Assembly: GCF_036543075.1 (NCBI RefSeq)
Contig: NZ_JAZHPF010000008.1
Span: forward strand, 80,247 to 144,246
Direction of reading: 5' to 3'
Length of the DNA stretch: 64,000 nucleotides
From: Deinococcus sp. YIM 134068
GTDB lineage: Bacteria; Deinococcota; Deinococci; Deinococcales; Deinococcaceae
Numbering within the stretch: the stretch's first letter is position 1; every line of letters starts with the position of its first letter. Below, piece by piece: positions 37,502-54,848 of this stretch. The notes under the pieces are model-generated. The model was given only the letters and a program-made list of their open reading frames with translations, was not told the DNA's origin and made no database searches. The position numbers were made by a program, and so were the translations under genes.

Positions 37502-37897
37502 GTGACGGGAAGAGGTTGGGGCGGAAGGGAGCTTCCCATCGAGTACGCGAATTTCGTGATCATGCTGCTGATCGCCATTGGCATCGGGGTGCTGGCGGTG
37601 GTGGTGAGCGCCCTGCTGGGGCCGAAAAAGGCCAGCCGCACCAAGCTGATGGCCTACGAGAGCGGCAATGACCCGGAGGGCGGCGGCGTGGGCACGGGCC
37701 AGCGCTTCCCCGTCCACTTCTACCTCGTCGCCATGCTGTTCATCGTCTTCGATATCGAGACGGCGTTCTTCTACCCGCTGGCCGTCGCCTATCAGAAGCT
37801 CGTGCCCTTCGCCTTCTGGGAGGCCATCACGTTCGTGGGCCTACTGCTCGTGGGCTACTACTACATCCTCAAGAAGGGCGTGTTGGAGTGGGCGTGA
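37502..37897 (+). CDS. nuoA: NADH-quinone oxidoreductase subunit A
   Basis: Membrane subunit of complex I with three helices (about 18-40, 74-95 and 103-125). The conserved loop KLMAYESGNDPEGG (the ND3 loop) is followed by QRFPVHFYLVAMLFIVFDIE, the family hallmark. The start is uncertain: GTG 37502 is given here, but homology seems to begin near IEYANFV. An ideal Shine-Dalgarno (GGAAGGGAG) lies six bases before an in-frame ATC at 37538; GTG 37556 is another option. It is first gene of the nuo operon. Confidence 0.92.
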   Translation: MTGRGWGGRELPIEYANFVIMLLIAIGIGVLAVVVSALLGPKKASRTKLMAYESGNDPEGGGVGTGQRFPVHFYLVAMLFIVFDIETAFFYPLAVAYQKLVPFAFWEAITFVGLLLVGYYYILKKGVLEWA

Positions 37898-37908
37898 ACG
37901 CTGAGCGT

Positions 37909-37991
37909 TGTCTAACCGTCAAAAAGTCTGACCGTCTAACGGAGTTGGGAGCTTTTGCTTTTAGACCGTTCGACGGTTTGACCGTTCGACC
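37909..37991. repeat. Tandem-unit hairpin between nuoA and nuoB (CCGTCTAAC / GTTCGACGG type)
   Basis: The left arm is TCTAACCGTCAAAAAGTCTG then ACCGTCTAACGG, the centre GGGAGCTTTTGCTTTT, and the right arm AGACCGTTCGACGGTTTGAC then CGTTCGACC. The arms are partly complementary and fill nearly the whole nuoA-nuoB gap. Confidence 0.75.
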
Positions 37992-38009
37992 CAAGCCGGA
38001 GGCTTGCAC

Positions 38010-38542
<533 letters not shown>

Positions 38543-38546
<4 letters not shown>

Positions 38547-39181
38547 CGGGCGAGCAGATGGTCGTGACGACGGGAACGGTTCAGAGCGACCCTCGGGACG
38601 TGACCGCCCTCATCTCCGAACTCGGGTTGACGGAGGATGACGCCGCCGAGCCGACCGCCATAGTCCCCGCCGAGCGGCTGCGTGAGGTCGCGGCCCGACT
38701 CAAGGAACGCGGCTTCATGCTCATGGACACGGTGGGCATCGATTACAGCGCCTACCCGGAGCGCAGGCCCGCCCGCTTTGCCGTGCTGCACAACGTCTAC
38801 CACCCGGAGGACCACCGCCGCCTCTTCCTGCGCGTGTGGGTGAGCGAGGGCGAGCCGCTCGACAGCCTCTACCCCGTCTGGAAGGCCGCGAATTATCTGG
38901 AGCGCGAGGTGTACGACCTGATGGGCGTGGAGTTCATGGACCACCCCGACCTCCGCAAGGTGCTGACACCGGACGACTTGGAAGGCCACCCGCTCCGCAA
39001 GGATTTTCCGCTCGGCGAGTCGCCCACCCTGTTCCGTGAGGGGCGCTTTCTCGACCCCGGTGCCTTCCGCGCGGGCCTGACCGGGCAGAGTACGGGCCTG
39101 AGCGGCTACCGGGGCGAGTTGCGGCGCGGCCAGGGTGAGGACCGCCTGCCTCCCGTGATGCCGGATGGAGGACCGAAATGA
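38543..39181 (+). CDS. nuoC: NADH-quinone oxidoreductase subunit C
   Basis: A 212-residue 30-kDa-type subunit of the peripheral arm. The hallmark [21 protein letters not shown] (around 113-133) is followed by [13 protein letters not shown]. The C-terminal tail ([20 protein letters not shown]) is like that of Thermus-type NuoC. It is separate from NuoD, unlike the fused form of E. coli. The start overlaps nuoB. Confidence 0.97.
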
Positions 39182-39196
39182 GGTGCGCGGGCACGC

Positions 39197-39270
39197 TGTC
39201 GAGGAGTCGAGGAGTCGGGAAGTCTAGAATCCCTCGACCTCTCGACCTCTCGACCCCTCGACCCCTCGAA
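39197..39270. repeat. Tandem-unit hairpin between nuoC and nuoD (GAGGAGTC / CTCGACCCC type)
   Basis: The left arm is GTCGAGGAGTCGAGGAGTCG, the loop GGAAGTCTAGAATCCC, and the right arm repeats CTCGACCTCTCGACCTCTCG then ACCCCTCGACCCCTCG. The arms are complementary. The nuoD Shine-Dalgarno (GGAGG) begins directly after it. Confidence 0.85.
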
Positions 39271-39281
39271 GGAGGTCCCTC

Positions 39282-40561
<1,280 letters not shown>

Positions 40562-40565
<4 letters not shown>

Positions 40566-41026
40566 GCCACCTCAGTGTCACGGGTTTGGACATGAGGCGT
40601 GATTTGATCCCTGATCTCCTGCTGGGGGGCGTGCCTGGGGTGGTGCTCCTGTGCTATTCCGCCGCAGTCGTGGTCGGCAGCTTCGTAGTGTTGGGGCAAG
40701 TGCCGCTGAAGGGCTGGGGCTGGGCTGCGCTGATGTTCCTGGCCGGAACGCTGGGCATACTTGCCTGCCTCTCGCTCCTCGCCGTGCTGCTGCGGTTTGC
40801 TCAGGGGGCGCAGACATCGCTCACGCCCCGAATGGCCGCCTCCCTGCGCTGGGGTTTGGTGACGGGCATGATCCTGACCGCTGCTGTGGTCCTCCTGCTC
40901 GTATTTGACCTCTTCCAAAGAGGAGTGGGCGTGGACGGCACCACCGCACTGATCTGCGCGTTATTCCTTGCCCCCGCTATGGTGGCAGCCAAGTACATCC
41001 GGTTACTTCGAGGTCTGGGAGGATAG
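40562..41026 (+). CDS. Hypothetical four-helix membrane protein embedded in the nuo operon
   Basis: A 154-residue hydrophobic protein with four predicted transmembrane segments (about 18-45, 52-78, 97-119 and 128-146) and short loops; it is similar to no family I recognise. The GTG start overlaps the nuoD stop, and only two bases separate its stop from the TTG of nuoE, so it must be co-translated with complex I subunits. GC at third positions is lower than in the nuo genes, suggesting a recent insertion. It is not one of the 14 known subunits; assembly factor or passenger are both possible. Confidence 0.75.
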
Positions 41027-41028
41027 CT

Positions 41029-41636
41029 TTGCCGTATTTCGCAGACAAACAACCCCTCGTCGCCGACATCTTCAGCCGCTACCCGGCCTCTCCACAAGGG
41101 CGGCGCTCGGCGCTGATGCCGCTGTTGCGCGAGGTGCAGAACGCCTTCGGGTACGTGTCGGAGACGCACATGGCGGAGATCGCCGCGCTGTGCGGCACGA
41201 CGGCGACCGAGGTGCGGAGCGTGATGAGCTTCTATTCGACGTACCACACGGTGCCGACCGGCAAGTACCACCTCCAGGTCTGCTCGACGCTGATGTGCGC
41301 GCTGGCGGGAAGCGACGAGCTGTGGGATCACCTCGTCTCCGAACTGGACGTGCAGCCGGGCGAGGTCACGGCGGACGGGCGCTTCAGCGTGCAGAAGGTG
41401 GAGTGCCTGGGCAGTTGCGGCACCGCGCCCGTCGTGCAGGTGGGCGACGAGGGCTACTACGAGAACGTGACCCGCTCCAAGTGCGACCGCCTGCTCGCGG
41501 CGATGCGCGCGGACACGCCGCCCCCACCCGACAATCCCGTGCCCGTCACCGTGCGCGAGGACGGGCGGCAGATGACGGCGAAGGGCGAGCGCGTCGGGGC
41601 CAGCATCCACGACCTCGCCCCGCTCGGAGGTGAGCG

Positions 41637-41640
<4 letters not shown>
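41029..41640 (+). CDS. nuoE: NADH-quinone oxidoreductase subunit E
   Basis: A 203-residue 24-kDa-type subunit with a thioredoxin-like fold binding the off-pathway [2Fe-2S] cluster N1a. Ligands are in [11 protein letters not shown] and [11 protein letters not shown]. The N-terminal helical part has [19 protein letters not shown]. The start codon is TTG 41029, with GGGAGGA upstream. Its C-terminal 30 residues are a Pro-rich extension. The stop overlaps nuoF (ATGA). Confidence 0.97.
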
Positions 41641-42977
<1,337 letters not shown>

Positions 42978-42987
42978 GGTGGGTCTG

Positions 42988-43268
42988 GTGATCGAGTTGA
43001 ACGGATATGATCTGTGGTCCATTCAGGACGTACATCGTGAGTTTGCCCGTCAAGCCGACTTGCCGCCCTTCTACGGCGCGAACCTTAGTGCCTTGTGGGA
43101 TGCCCTGACAGGCATGGTCGAACGTCCGCTGACTATTCGCTGGTTGAACGCCGACGAGTCGTTCAGGCGTTTTCCTCAAGAGATGGCGGCTTTTGAACAG
43201 GTCATCGAAGCGGTCAGGCAAGAAGACCCGTGGCCTGAATTGATCTACGAACGTGTGGGAGGTTCCCC

Positions 43269-43272
<4 letters not shown>
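42988..43272 (+). CDS. Barstar-family protein (ribonuclease inhibitor fold) inside the nuo operon
   Basis: A 94-residue protein that aligns along its whole length with barstar, the intracellular inhibitor of barnase: [38 protein letters not shown] (barstar: LPEYYGENLDALWDCLTG), VERPLTIRW and a C-terminal helix/strand. The barnase-contacting Trp38 and Asp39 equivalents are kept; Asp35 is Ser. GTG 42988 fits the GAGGTGG upstream; GTG 42979 is an alternative. Its stop overlaps the nuoG TTG start. No barnase-like RNase is in the window. Codon use is less GC-biased than in the nuo genes, suggesting acquisition. Confidence 0.88.
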
Positions 43273-45448
<2,176 letters not shown>

Positions 45449-45449
<1 letters not shown>

Positions 45450-46618
45450 TGCCCGACTGGCTCATCCAACTCCTCATTACGCTTCTTAAGGGCGTCGCCC
45501 TCGCCCTCGCCCTCCTGACCACCTTCGCTTACATGACGCTGGTGGAGCGGCGACTCCTCGCGCGGATGCAGATTCGCCTGGGGCCGAACCGGGTGGGGCC
45601 GATGGGTCTCCTTCAGCCCCTCGCAGACGCGATCAAGAGCATCTTCAAGGAGGATGTGACGGTGACGCTGGCCGACAAGCTGGTGTACACGCTCGCGCCC
45701 ATCGTCGCCATCGGCATGGCGCTGACCGCCTTCGGGGGCATTCCCGCCGGACCCGCCGGAAGCCTCTTCGGGGCCGACCCGTGGGTGTACAACCTCGACG
45801 CGGGCGTGCTGGCGCTGCTGGCGATCACGAGCATGGGCGTCTACGGCATCTTCCTCGGCGGCTGGGCGTCGGGGTCCAAGTACCCGATCCTCGGCGGCCT
45901 GCGGTCGAGCGCACAACTGATCTCCTACGAACTCGGCATGGGCCTGAGCATCCTGGGCCTGCTGATGCTGGTGGGCAGCACGTCCTTCCTCGGCATCGTG
46001 CAGTGGCAGGCGGCGAACGGGTGGATGATCCTCTTTCAGTCGCTCGCCTTCGCCCTCTTCCTCATCTCCTCCTTCGCGGAGACGAACCGCACGCCCTTCG
46101 ACCTGCCGGAAGCGGAGCAGGAGATCGTGGCGGGATATCTGACCGAGTACAGCGCGATCAAGTGGGCGCTCTTCCAGATGGCCGAGTACGTTAACATGAT
46201 CACCGCGTCGGCGGTCATGGCGACCCTGTTCTTCGGCGGCTACCGGGGGCCGGGCTTCCTGAACGGGATCATCCCCGGCATCGCGGACCTGCCGATTCTA
46301 TGGCTGGTCATCAAGATCGCCTTTTTCCTCTTCCTGTTCATCTGGGTGCGCGCCACGCTGCCCCGCTTGCGCTACGACCAGTTGATGCGCTTCGGCTGGA
46401 AGCTGCTCCTGCCCGTCGCCCTCGCCAACACGGTGATGACGGCGGCGTACCTCGCCTTCGCGCGTGGGACGGGGTTGTGGCTGCTCGGCCTCCTCAGCCT
46501 CGGTGGCCTGCTCCTTCTCCTCGCCATGAGCGACCGCGTGCGCGTGTTGTGGAACACGCCCACGGTCCGGCGCGAGGGCGACTCCCTCCCCAATACCCGT
46601 CCGGTGGGGGGCGACTGA
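45449..46618 (+). CDS. nuoH: NADH-quinone oxidoreductase subunit H
   Basis: A 389-residue ND1-type membrane subunit at the junction with the peripheral arm, with eight or more helices. Conserved loops are [60 protein letters not shown] and the [15 protein letters not shown] loop, all intact quinone-chamber elements. ATG overlaps the nuoG stop. The C-terminus ends in a charged tail. A 144-nt spacer with a hairpin separates it from nuoI. Confidence 0.98.
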
Positions 46619-46658
46619 TGAGCGGTAGTCACGGTCATAACACGCTGTTCTCGTTCTG

Positions 46659-46745
46659 GGCGGCCAGCAGCCAGCTTCCAGCGACCAGCAAAAACAAGCT
46701 TTTGCTTCTGCCTGCCGGTGGCTGGTCGCTGGCGGCTGGAAGCTC
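46659..46745. repeat. Tandem-unit hairpin between nuoH and nuoI (CCAGCGACCAGC / GCTGGTCGCTGG type)
   Basis: The left arm is GGCCAGCAGCCAGCTTCCAG then CGACCAGC, the A/T-rich loop AAAAACAAGCTTTTGC, and the right arm GGTGGCTGGTCGCTGGCGGC then TGGAAGC. GCTTCCAGCG... matches between arms. Confidence 0.85.
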
Positions 46746-46762
46746 ATCTCTTGGAGGCACAC

Positions 46763-47317
46763 ATGGGCGTTCTTGAAATCGCCAAGGGCATGGGCGTCAC
46801 GCTCGGGAAGCTCTTTCAGAAGCCGGTGACGGTGAGCTACCCCGAGCAGCGGGCGACCATCCAGCCCCGCTTTCGCGGTCGGCACGTCTTGACCCGGCAC
46901 CCCGGCCAGCGCCCCGGAGAACTGGGCCTGGAGAAGTGCATCGGCTGTTCGCTGTGCGCCGCCGCCTGCCCCGCCTACGCGATCTACGTGGAGGCCGCCG
47001 AGAACGACCCCGTGAACCCGACCAGCCCCGGCGAGCGGTACGCGAAGGTCTACGAGATCAACATGCTCCGCTGCATCTTCTGCGGCATGTGCGAGGAGGC
47101 GTGTCCGACGGGTGCGGTGGTCCTCGGCAACGAGTTCGAGATGGCCGACTACCGTTACCGCGACCTCGTGTACGGCAAGGAGGACATGATCGTGGGCGTG
47201 GACGGCTCGCTGCCCCAGCGCCGCGAGGCAGAGCGCAAGGCCAAGCCCGTCCGCCTCGGCTTCAAGGTGCCGGAGGGGGCAAGGCCGGAACTGGAGGGGG
47301 TGGAGTACCCGCGATGA
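46763..47317 (+). CDS. nuoI: NADH-quinone oxidoreductase subunit I
   Basis: A 184-residue TYKY-type ferredoxin subunit with two [4Fe-4S] clusters (N6a/N6b): [17 protein letters not shown] and [17 protein letters not shown]. The amphipathic N-terminal helix ([18 protein letters not shown]) anchors it to the membrane arm. ATG 46763 is chosen because it follows TTGGAGG by seven bases; the frame upstream runs through the hairpin. Confidence 0.97.
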   Translation: MGVLEIAKGMGVTLGKLFQKPVTVSYPEQRATIQPRFRGRHVLTRHPGQRPGELGLEKCIGCSLCAAACPAYAIYVEAAENDPVNPTSPGERYAKVYEINMLRCIFCGMCEEACPTGAVVLGNEFEMADYRYRDLVYGKEDMIVGVDGSLPQRREAERKAKPVRLGFKVPEGARPELEGVEYPR

Positions 47318-47340
47318 GGCAGAAGGCAAAGTGCCGGATC

Positions 47341-47420
47341 GTCAAGGGGTCGAGGCGTCGAGAGGTCGAGAAGAGACGCCCCATGTCCTCGACTCCTCGA
47401 CTCCTCGACTCCTCGACCTC
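47341..47420. repeat. Tandem-unit hairpin between nuoI and nuoJ (GGGGTCGAG / CTCGACTC type)
   Basis: GTCAAGGGGTCGAGGCGTCG then AGAGGTCGAG, the centre AAGAGACGCCCCATG, then TCCTCGACTCCTCGACTCCT and CGACTCCTCGACCTC. Complementary arms of the same unit family as 39197 and 50296. Confidence 0.85.
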
Positions 47421-47444
47421 CAGACCCACCCCGCAGGTGCGCCC

Positions 47445-48052
<608 letters not shown>

Positions 48053-48053
<1 letters not shown>

Positions 48054-48355
48054 TGGCTCCCACGGGCTACTACATCGCCCTCTCCGGGCTGCTGTTCGCC
48101 ATCGGGATGATCGGGGTGCTGACGCGGCGGACGGCGATCATGGTCTTCCTGAGCGTCGAGCTGATGCTGAACGCGGCCAACCTCGCGCTCGTCGCCTTCG
48201 CGCGGTCGTGGGGGGACCTCACCGGGCAGACCGCCGTGTTCATCGTCATGACGCTCGCCGCCGCCGAGGTCGCCATCGGCCTCGCCATCATCGTCGCCAT
48301 CTTCCGCAAGCGTGAGACGACCAACGTGGACACGCTCGCCGGGCTGAAAGGCTGA
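48053..48355 (+). CDS. nuoK: NADH-quinone oxidoreductase subunit K
   Basis: A 100-residue ND4L-type subunit with three helices. The buried glutamates of the proton path are in [16 protein letters not shown] and [19 protein letters not shown], both conserved. The start overlaps nuoJ, and nuoL follows without a gap. Confidence 0.98.
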
Positions 48356-50281
<1,926 letters not shown>

Positions 50282-50295
50282 GGGGGGGACCGTTG

Positions 50296-50380
50296 GGAGT
50301 CGAGAAGTCGAGAAGTCGAGGCGTCGAGGGACTTCCCGTGCTCCTCTCGACCCCTCGACCCCTTGACCCCTCGACCCCTC
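50296..50380. repeat. Tandem-unit hairpin between nuoL and nuoM (GAGAAGTC / CTCGACCCC type)
   Basis: GAGTCGAGAAGTCGAGAAGT then CGAGGCGTCGAGG, the centre GACTTCCCGTGCTCC, then TCTCGACCCCTCGACCCCTT and GACCCCTCGACCCCTC. The arms are complementary, with G-T/A-C irregularities. Confidence 0.85.
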
Positions 50381-50405
50381 ATCCCCCAACTCCCGGAGCG
50401 CAACC

Positions 50406-51830
<1,425 letters not shown>

Positions 51831-53279
51831 ATGCTGCAAGTTCCCGACGTGGCCCTCGCGCCCATGCTGCCCATCCTGATCGTGCTCGCGGGGGCGGTGT
51901 CGAGTACCGTCCTCGGCTTCCACCTGCCCCGGCGGGCGCTGACGATCATCAACCTCGTGCTCCTCGTTCTCAGCGGCGTGAGCATGGCGACCCTGTGGAA
52001 CAGCGGGGCCACCGCGTTCGGCGGCTCCCTCCAAGCGGATAACGCCGCCCTGCTCCTCGGCCTGACCATCCTCGTCGGCAGCATCATGACCCTGCTCGTG
52101 AGCCTCGACACGGCCTACCGCGCCCGTGTGAGCTTCCCGGAGTTCGACGCCATGCTCATGTACGCGATCACGGGCACGCTGCTCATCGCCTTTTCCGGCG
52201 ACCTCATCACCATGCTCATAGGGCTGGAGATCATGAGCCTCGCCAGCTACGTGCTCGCCACCCTGCAAGACTCGCGCCGGGCGGAGGAGTCGGGCCTGAA
52301 ATACTTCCTCCTCGGCGCGGTGGGGAGCGCCATCCTGATCTACGGCATCGCCTTCGTGTATGGGGCGACGGGAAGCCTGAGTTACGCGGTGATCGCCGAG
52401 CGGGCGGGCGGGCTGACCCCGGCGAACGTCGGCATCCTCGTTGGCGGGGCGCTGCTGCTGCTCGCGGGTTTCGGGTTCAAGGTGGCGCTCGCGCCGTTCC
52501 ACCAGTGGACGCCGGACGTGTACACGGGCGCACCGACGAGCGTGAGCCTCTTCCTGAGCACGGTGGTCAAGGTCGCGGCCTTCGCGGGGATGCTGCGCGT
52601 GTTCGGCGGGGCGCTCGCCTCCGCGCCGGGCTGGGCGTCCACCCTCCAGGTTCTCACCGCCGCGACCCTGATCGTGGGGAACGCCGCCGCCCTGTTCCAG
52701 CCCAACTTCAAGCGGATGCTCGCTTACTCTGCGGTGGCCCACACGGGCTTTCTGGCGATGGCGCTGCTCGGCACGCCGGAGGTGGGGGGCGCGGCGCTGG
52801 GCTACTACCTCCTCGTCTACACGCTGATGACCGCCGCCGCCCTCGCCATCGTGGCCGCCCTGCAACGCAGTGAGGAGGGCATGACCATCACCGACCTGCG
52901 CGGCCTGTACTACCGCCACCCGGCCTACGCCGCCGCGCTCGCGGTGTGCCTCGCGTCGCTGGCGGGGCTGCCGCCCTTCGCGGGCTTCTTCGGCAAGTAC
53001 CTCGCGTTTCAGGCGGCTTTCCAGAACGGGTACGTGTGGCTGTCCGTCCTCGCGGCCCTTACCAGCGTCGCCGCGCTCGTCTACTACCTGCGCCCCGGCA
53101 TGCTGATGTTCATGCCCGACCGCACCCCGGCGCGCGAGTACCCCCACGGTGAGCGCACGCCCACCACCCTCACGGTCGCCCTCGGCGTCGTCGGCGTGAC
53201 CGTGCTGGGCATCCTGCCGAACCTGTGGTACGGGTGGGTGGCGAATCCGGGCATCTGGCAGGGGCTGGCGGGGAGGTAG
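51831..53279 (+). CDS. nuoN: NADH-quinone oxidoreductase subunit N
   Basis: A 482-residue ND2-type antiporter-like subunit and last gene of the operon. Conserved elements are LITMLIGLEIMSLASYVLA, GFKVALAPFHQWTPDVYTGAP and FKRMLAYSAVAHTGFLAMAL. It starts one base after the nuoM stop. A tandem-unit hairpin separates it from the convergent CHASE2 gene. Confidence 0.98.
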   Translation: MLQVPDVALAPMLPILIVLAGAVSSTVLGFHLPRRALTIINLVLLVLSGVSMATLWNSGATAFGGSLQADNAALLLGLTILVGSIMTLLVSLDTAYRARVSFPEFDAMLMYAITGTLLIAFSGDLITMLIGLEIMSLASYVLATLQDSRRAEESGLKYFLLGAVGSAILIYGIAFVYGATGSLSYAVIAERAGGLTPANVGILVGGALLLLAGFGFKVALAPFHQWTPDVYTGAPTSVSLFLSTVVKVAAFAGMLRVFGGALASAPGWASTLQVLTAATLIVGNAAALFQPNFKRMLAYSAVAHTGFLAMALLGTPEVGGAALGYYLLVYTLMTAAALAIVAALQRSEEGMTITDLRGLYYRHPAYAAALAVCLASLAGLPPFAGFFGKYLAFQAAFQNGYVWLSVLAALTSVAALVYYLRPGMLMFMPDRTPAREYPHGERTPTTLTVALGVVGVTVLGILPNLWYGWVANPGIWQGLAGR

Positions 53280-53288
53280 GGGAGGAGC

Positions 53289-53381
53289 GGTCAGCCGTCA
53301 GCGGTTAGCCGTCAGCGAGATGCTGGCGGCTGTTGCTTTCTCCGTCTTCTGCTGACGGCTGAGGGCTGATTGCTGATAGCT
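53289..53381. repeat. Tandem-unit hairpin after nuoN (GTCAGCCGTCAGC / GCTGACGGCTGA type)
   Basis: GTCAGCCGTCAGCGGTTAGC then CGTCAGCG, the centre CGGCTGTTGCTTTCTCCGTC, then CTGCTGACGGCTGAGGGCTG and ATTGCTGATAGC. Complementary arms. Because it lies between convergent genes it may end both transcripts. Confidence 0.85.
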
Positions 53382-53384
53382 TCC

Positions 53385-54848
53385 CTACTCTCCCTGCTCC
53401 CGCTGATACTTCATCCGGTAGCGGTTGCGGCTGGCGGCCTCGATCAGTTCCTCGGGCGTGCGGATGTCCGAGTCGGTGGTGGCGGCCCCGAAGCTGACGG
53501 AGAGAGGCACGTCGCGGTAGGTGAGGGCGTCGAGCGAGTCGCGCACCGAGTCGCTGAGGCGGGCAAGGTCGTCCTCGTCGGTGTTGTCGAGCAGAACGGC
53601 GAACTCGTCGGGTCCCCAGCGGAAGAGGACATCCCCCCGCCGTCCCTGCGAGCCGATGCGGGAGGCGAGGTCGCGCAGCAGCTCGTCCCCGGCGGCGCGG
53701 CCATACACGTCGTTGACCTTGCGAAAGCCGCTGAGGTCCACGAGGAGCAGCCCCACGGGCCTTCCCTCACGCCCCGGCCAGCGGTGTTCCACGGCGCGGG
53801 TAAAGGCGAGGCGGTTGCCCAGACCCGTCAAGGGGTCGCGCGTGCCGAGGTGGCGCAGGTTCCACCACCGCTCCAGCGCGACGAGGGCGGTGCCCAGGAT
53901 GGCGGCGACGGAGACGGTGACGCCCGGAAACAGCACGTTCACCAGCCACAGCGGCACGGCGAGGCCCAGCGTGGCGAGCGCGAGGCCGAAGCCCCACAGC
54001 CCGCGCGCCAGCACCGCGCCCACGGCGGCCCCGACGCACAGCAGCGCCGTGAGCCATGTCGGCAGGGGGCGGAAGGGCGGGCCGAGCAGGCTGGAGACCG
54101 CCCGCGCCTGAAGCAGCACGCCGGGCACCTCACTCCCGCGCACGTCGCTGAGTGCCGGACCCGCCAGCCCGGAGGCGGTCAGGCCGATCAGGACCACCCG
54201 GCCTTGCAGGTCGGCGAAGCGCACGTTGCCGTTCACCACGTCCCGGAAGGGGAGGACCGACGTGCCCGCCGCACCCACCGCGACGGCACGCAGCGGACGG
54301 GGCACCGTGTCGAGCGGGGCCGGTTCGCCCGCCGCCACCGCGACCTGCCGGGCGAAGCTGGGTTCCAGCCGATTGTCCTGGGTGCGGTACGCCGTCTGAA
54401 AGGAGCGCACGACCCCGCCCGGCCCGAGGTTCAGGGCGCTCACGCCGGTGGGGGAAGTCCAGCCGGGGGGCAGGGTGCCCGTCTCGCCGGGCGCGGTGGC
54501 GAGGACCACGTTGGGCCGCGAGAACAGGCCCGCGAGCGCGACGCCGGAGCTGCCGAGGTCGCTCAGGAGCACGTCCAGCCCCACGGCCCGCGCCCCCGCC
54601 TCCGTCAGCGTCCGCAGCGCCTGACCGTACAACTCGGGCGGCCAGCCGGAGAGCTGCCCGTAGTCGCCCAGCGAGGCGTCGTCGATGCCGACCACGACCA
54701 CGCGGGCGTCGGGCGGGGTGGGAAGCGCCCGGTTCACGGCGTCCCACAGGCGGTCGTTTCTCGGCGCGAGCAGGGCGAGGCTCAGGCCCAGCACGGCGGC
54801 CACCGGAATGGTGTAGCGCGCCAGCGACTGCTCAGGGGAGGTTGGCAT
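53385..54848 (-). CDS. CHASE2-domain membrane protein with degenerate GGDEF domain
   Basis: A 487-residue protein. An N-terminal membrane helix (about 12-27) is followed by an extracytoplasmic CHASE2 sensor (about 40-250, with VVVVGIDDASLGDYGQLSGW and VVLIGLTASGLAG), then three helices (about 265-330) and a cytoplasmic GGDEF-type domain (about 340-485). The domain keeps DPLTGLGNRLAF and LLLVDLSGFRKVNDVYG, but the active-site GGDEF reads GPDEF. The second glycine contacts GTP, so diguanylate cyclase activity is doubtful. It overlaps the FecR-domain gene upstream by 17 nt; FecR-CHASE2 pairing is common. Confidence 0.9.
   Translation of the reverse strand: MPTSPEQSLARYTIPVAAVLGLSLALLAPRNDRLWDAVNRALPTPPDARVVVVGIDDASLGDYGQLSGWPPELYGQALRTLTEAGARAVGLDVLLSDLGSSGVALAGLFSRPNVVLATAPGETGTLPPGWTSPTGVSALNLGPGGVVRSFQTAYRTQDNRLEPSFARQVAVAAGEPAPLDTVPRPLRAVAVGAAGTSVLPFRDVVNGNVRFADLQGRVVLIGLTASGLAGPALSDVRGSEVPGVLLQARAVSSLLGPPFRPLPTWLTALLCVGAAVGAVLARGLWGFGLALATLGLAVPLWLVNVLFPGVTVSVAAILGTALVALERWWNLRHLGTRDPLTGLGNRLAFTRAVEHRWPGREGRPVGLLLVDLSGFRKVNDVYGRAAGDELLRDLASRIGSQGRRGDVLFRWGPDEFAVLLDNTDEDDLARLSDSVRDSLDALTYRDVPLSVSFGAATTDSDIRTPEELIEAASRNRYRMKYQREQGE

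Noticed and set aside
39197..39270. Regular short repeats suggestive of a CRISPR array
   Set aside because: Units are 7-9 nt, contiguous, without spacers, and form inverted arms; no cas genes are present.
46618..46776. Small frame (about 52 codons) starting directly after nuoH (TGATG)
   Set aside because: It consists of translated hairpin repeat, overlaps the nuoI start in another frame, and has no conserved features. Translational coupling through the spacer is possible but not supported.
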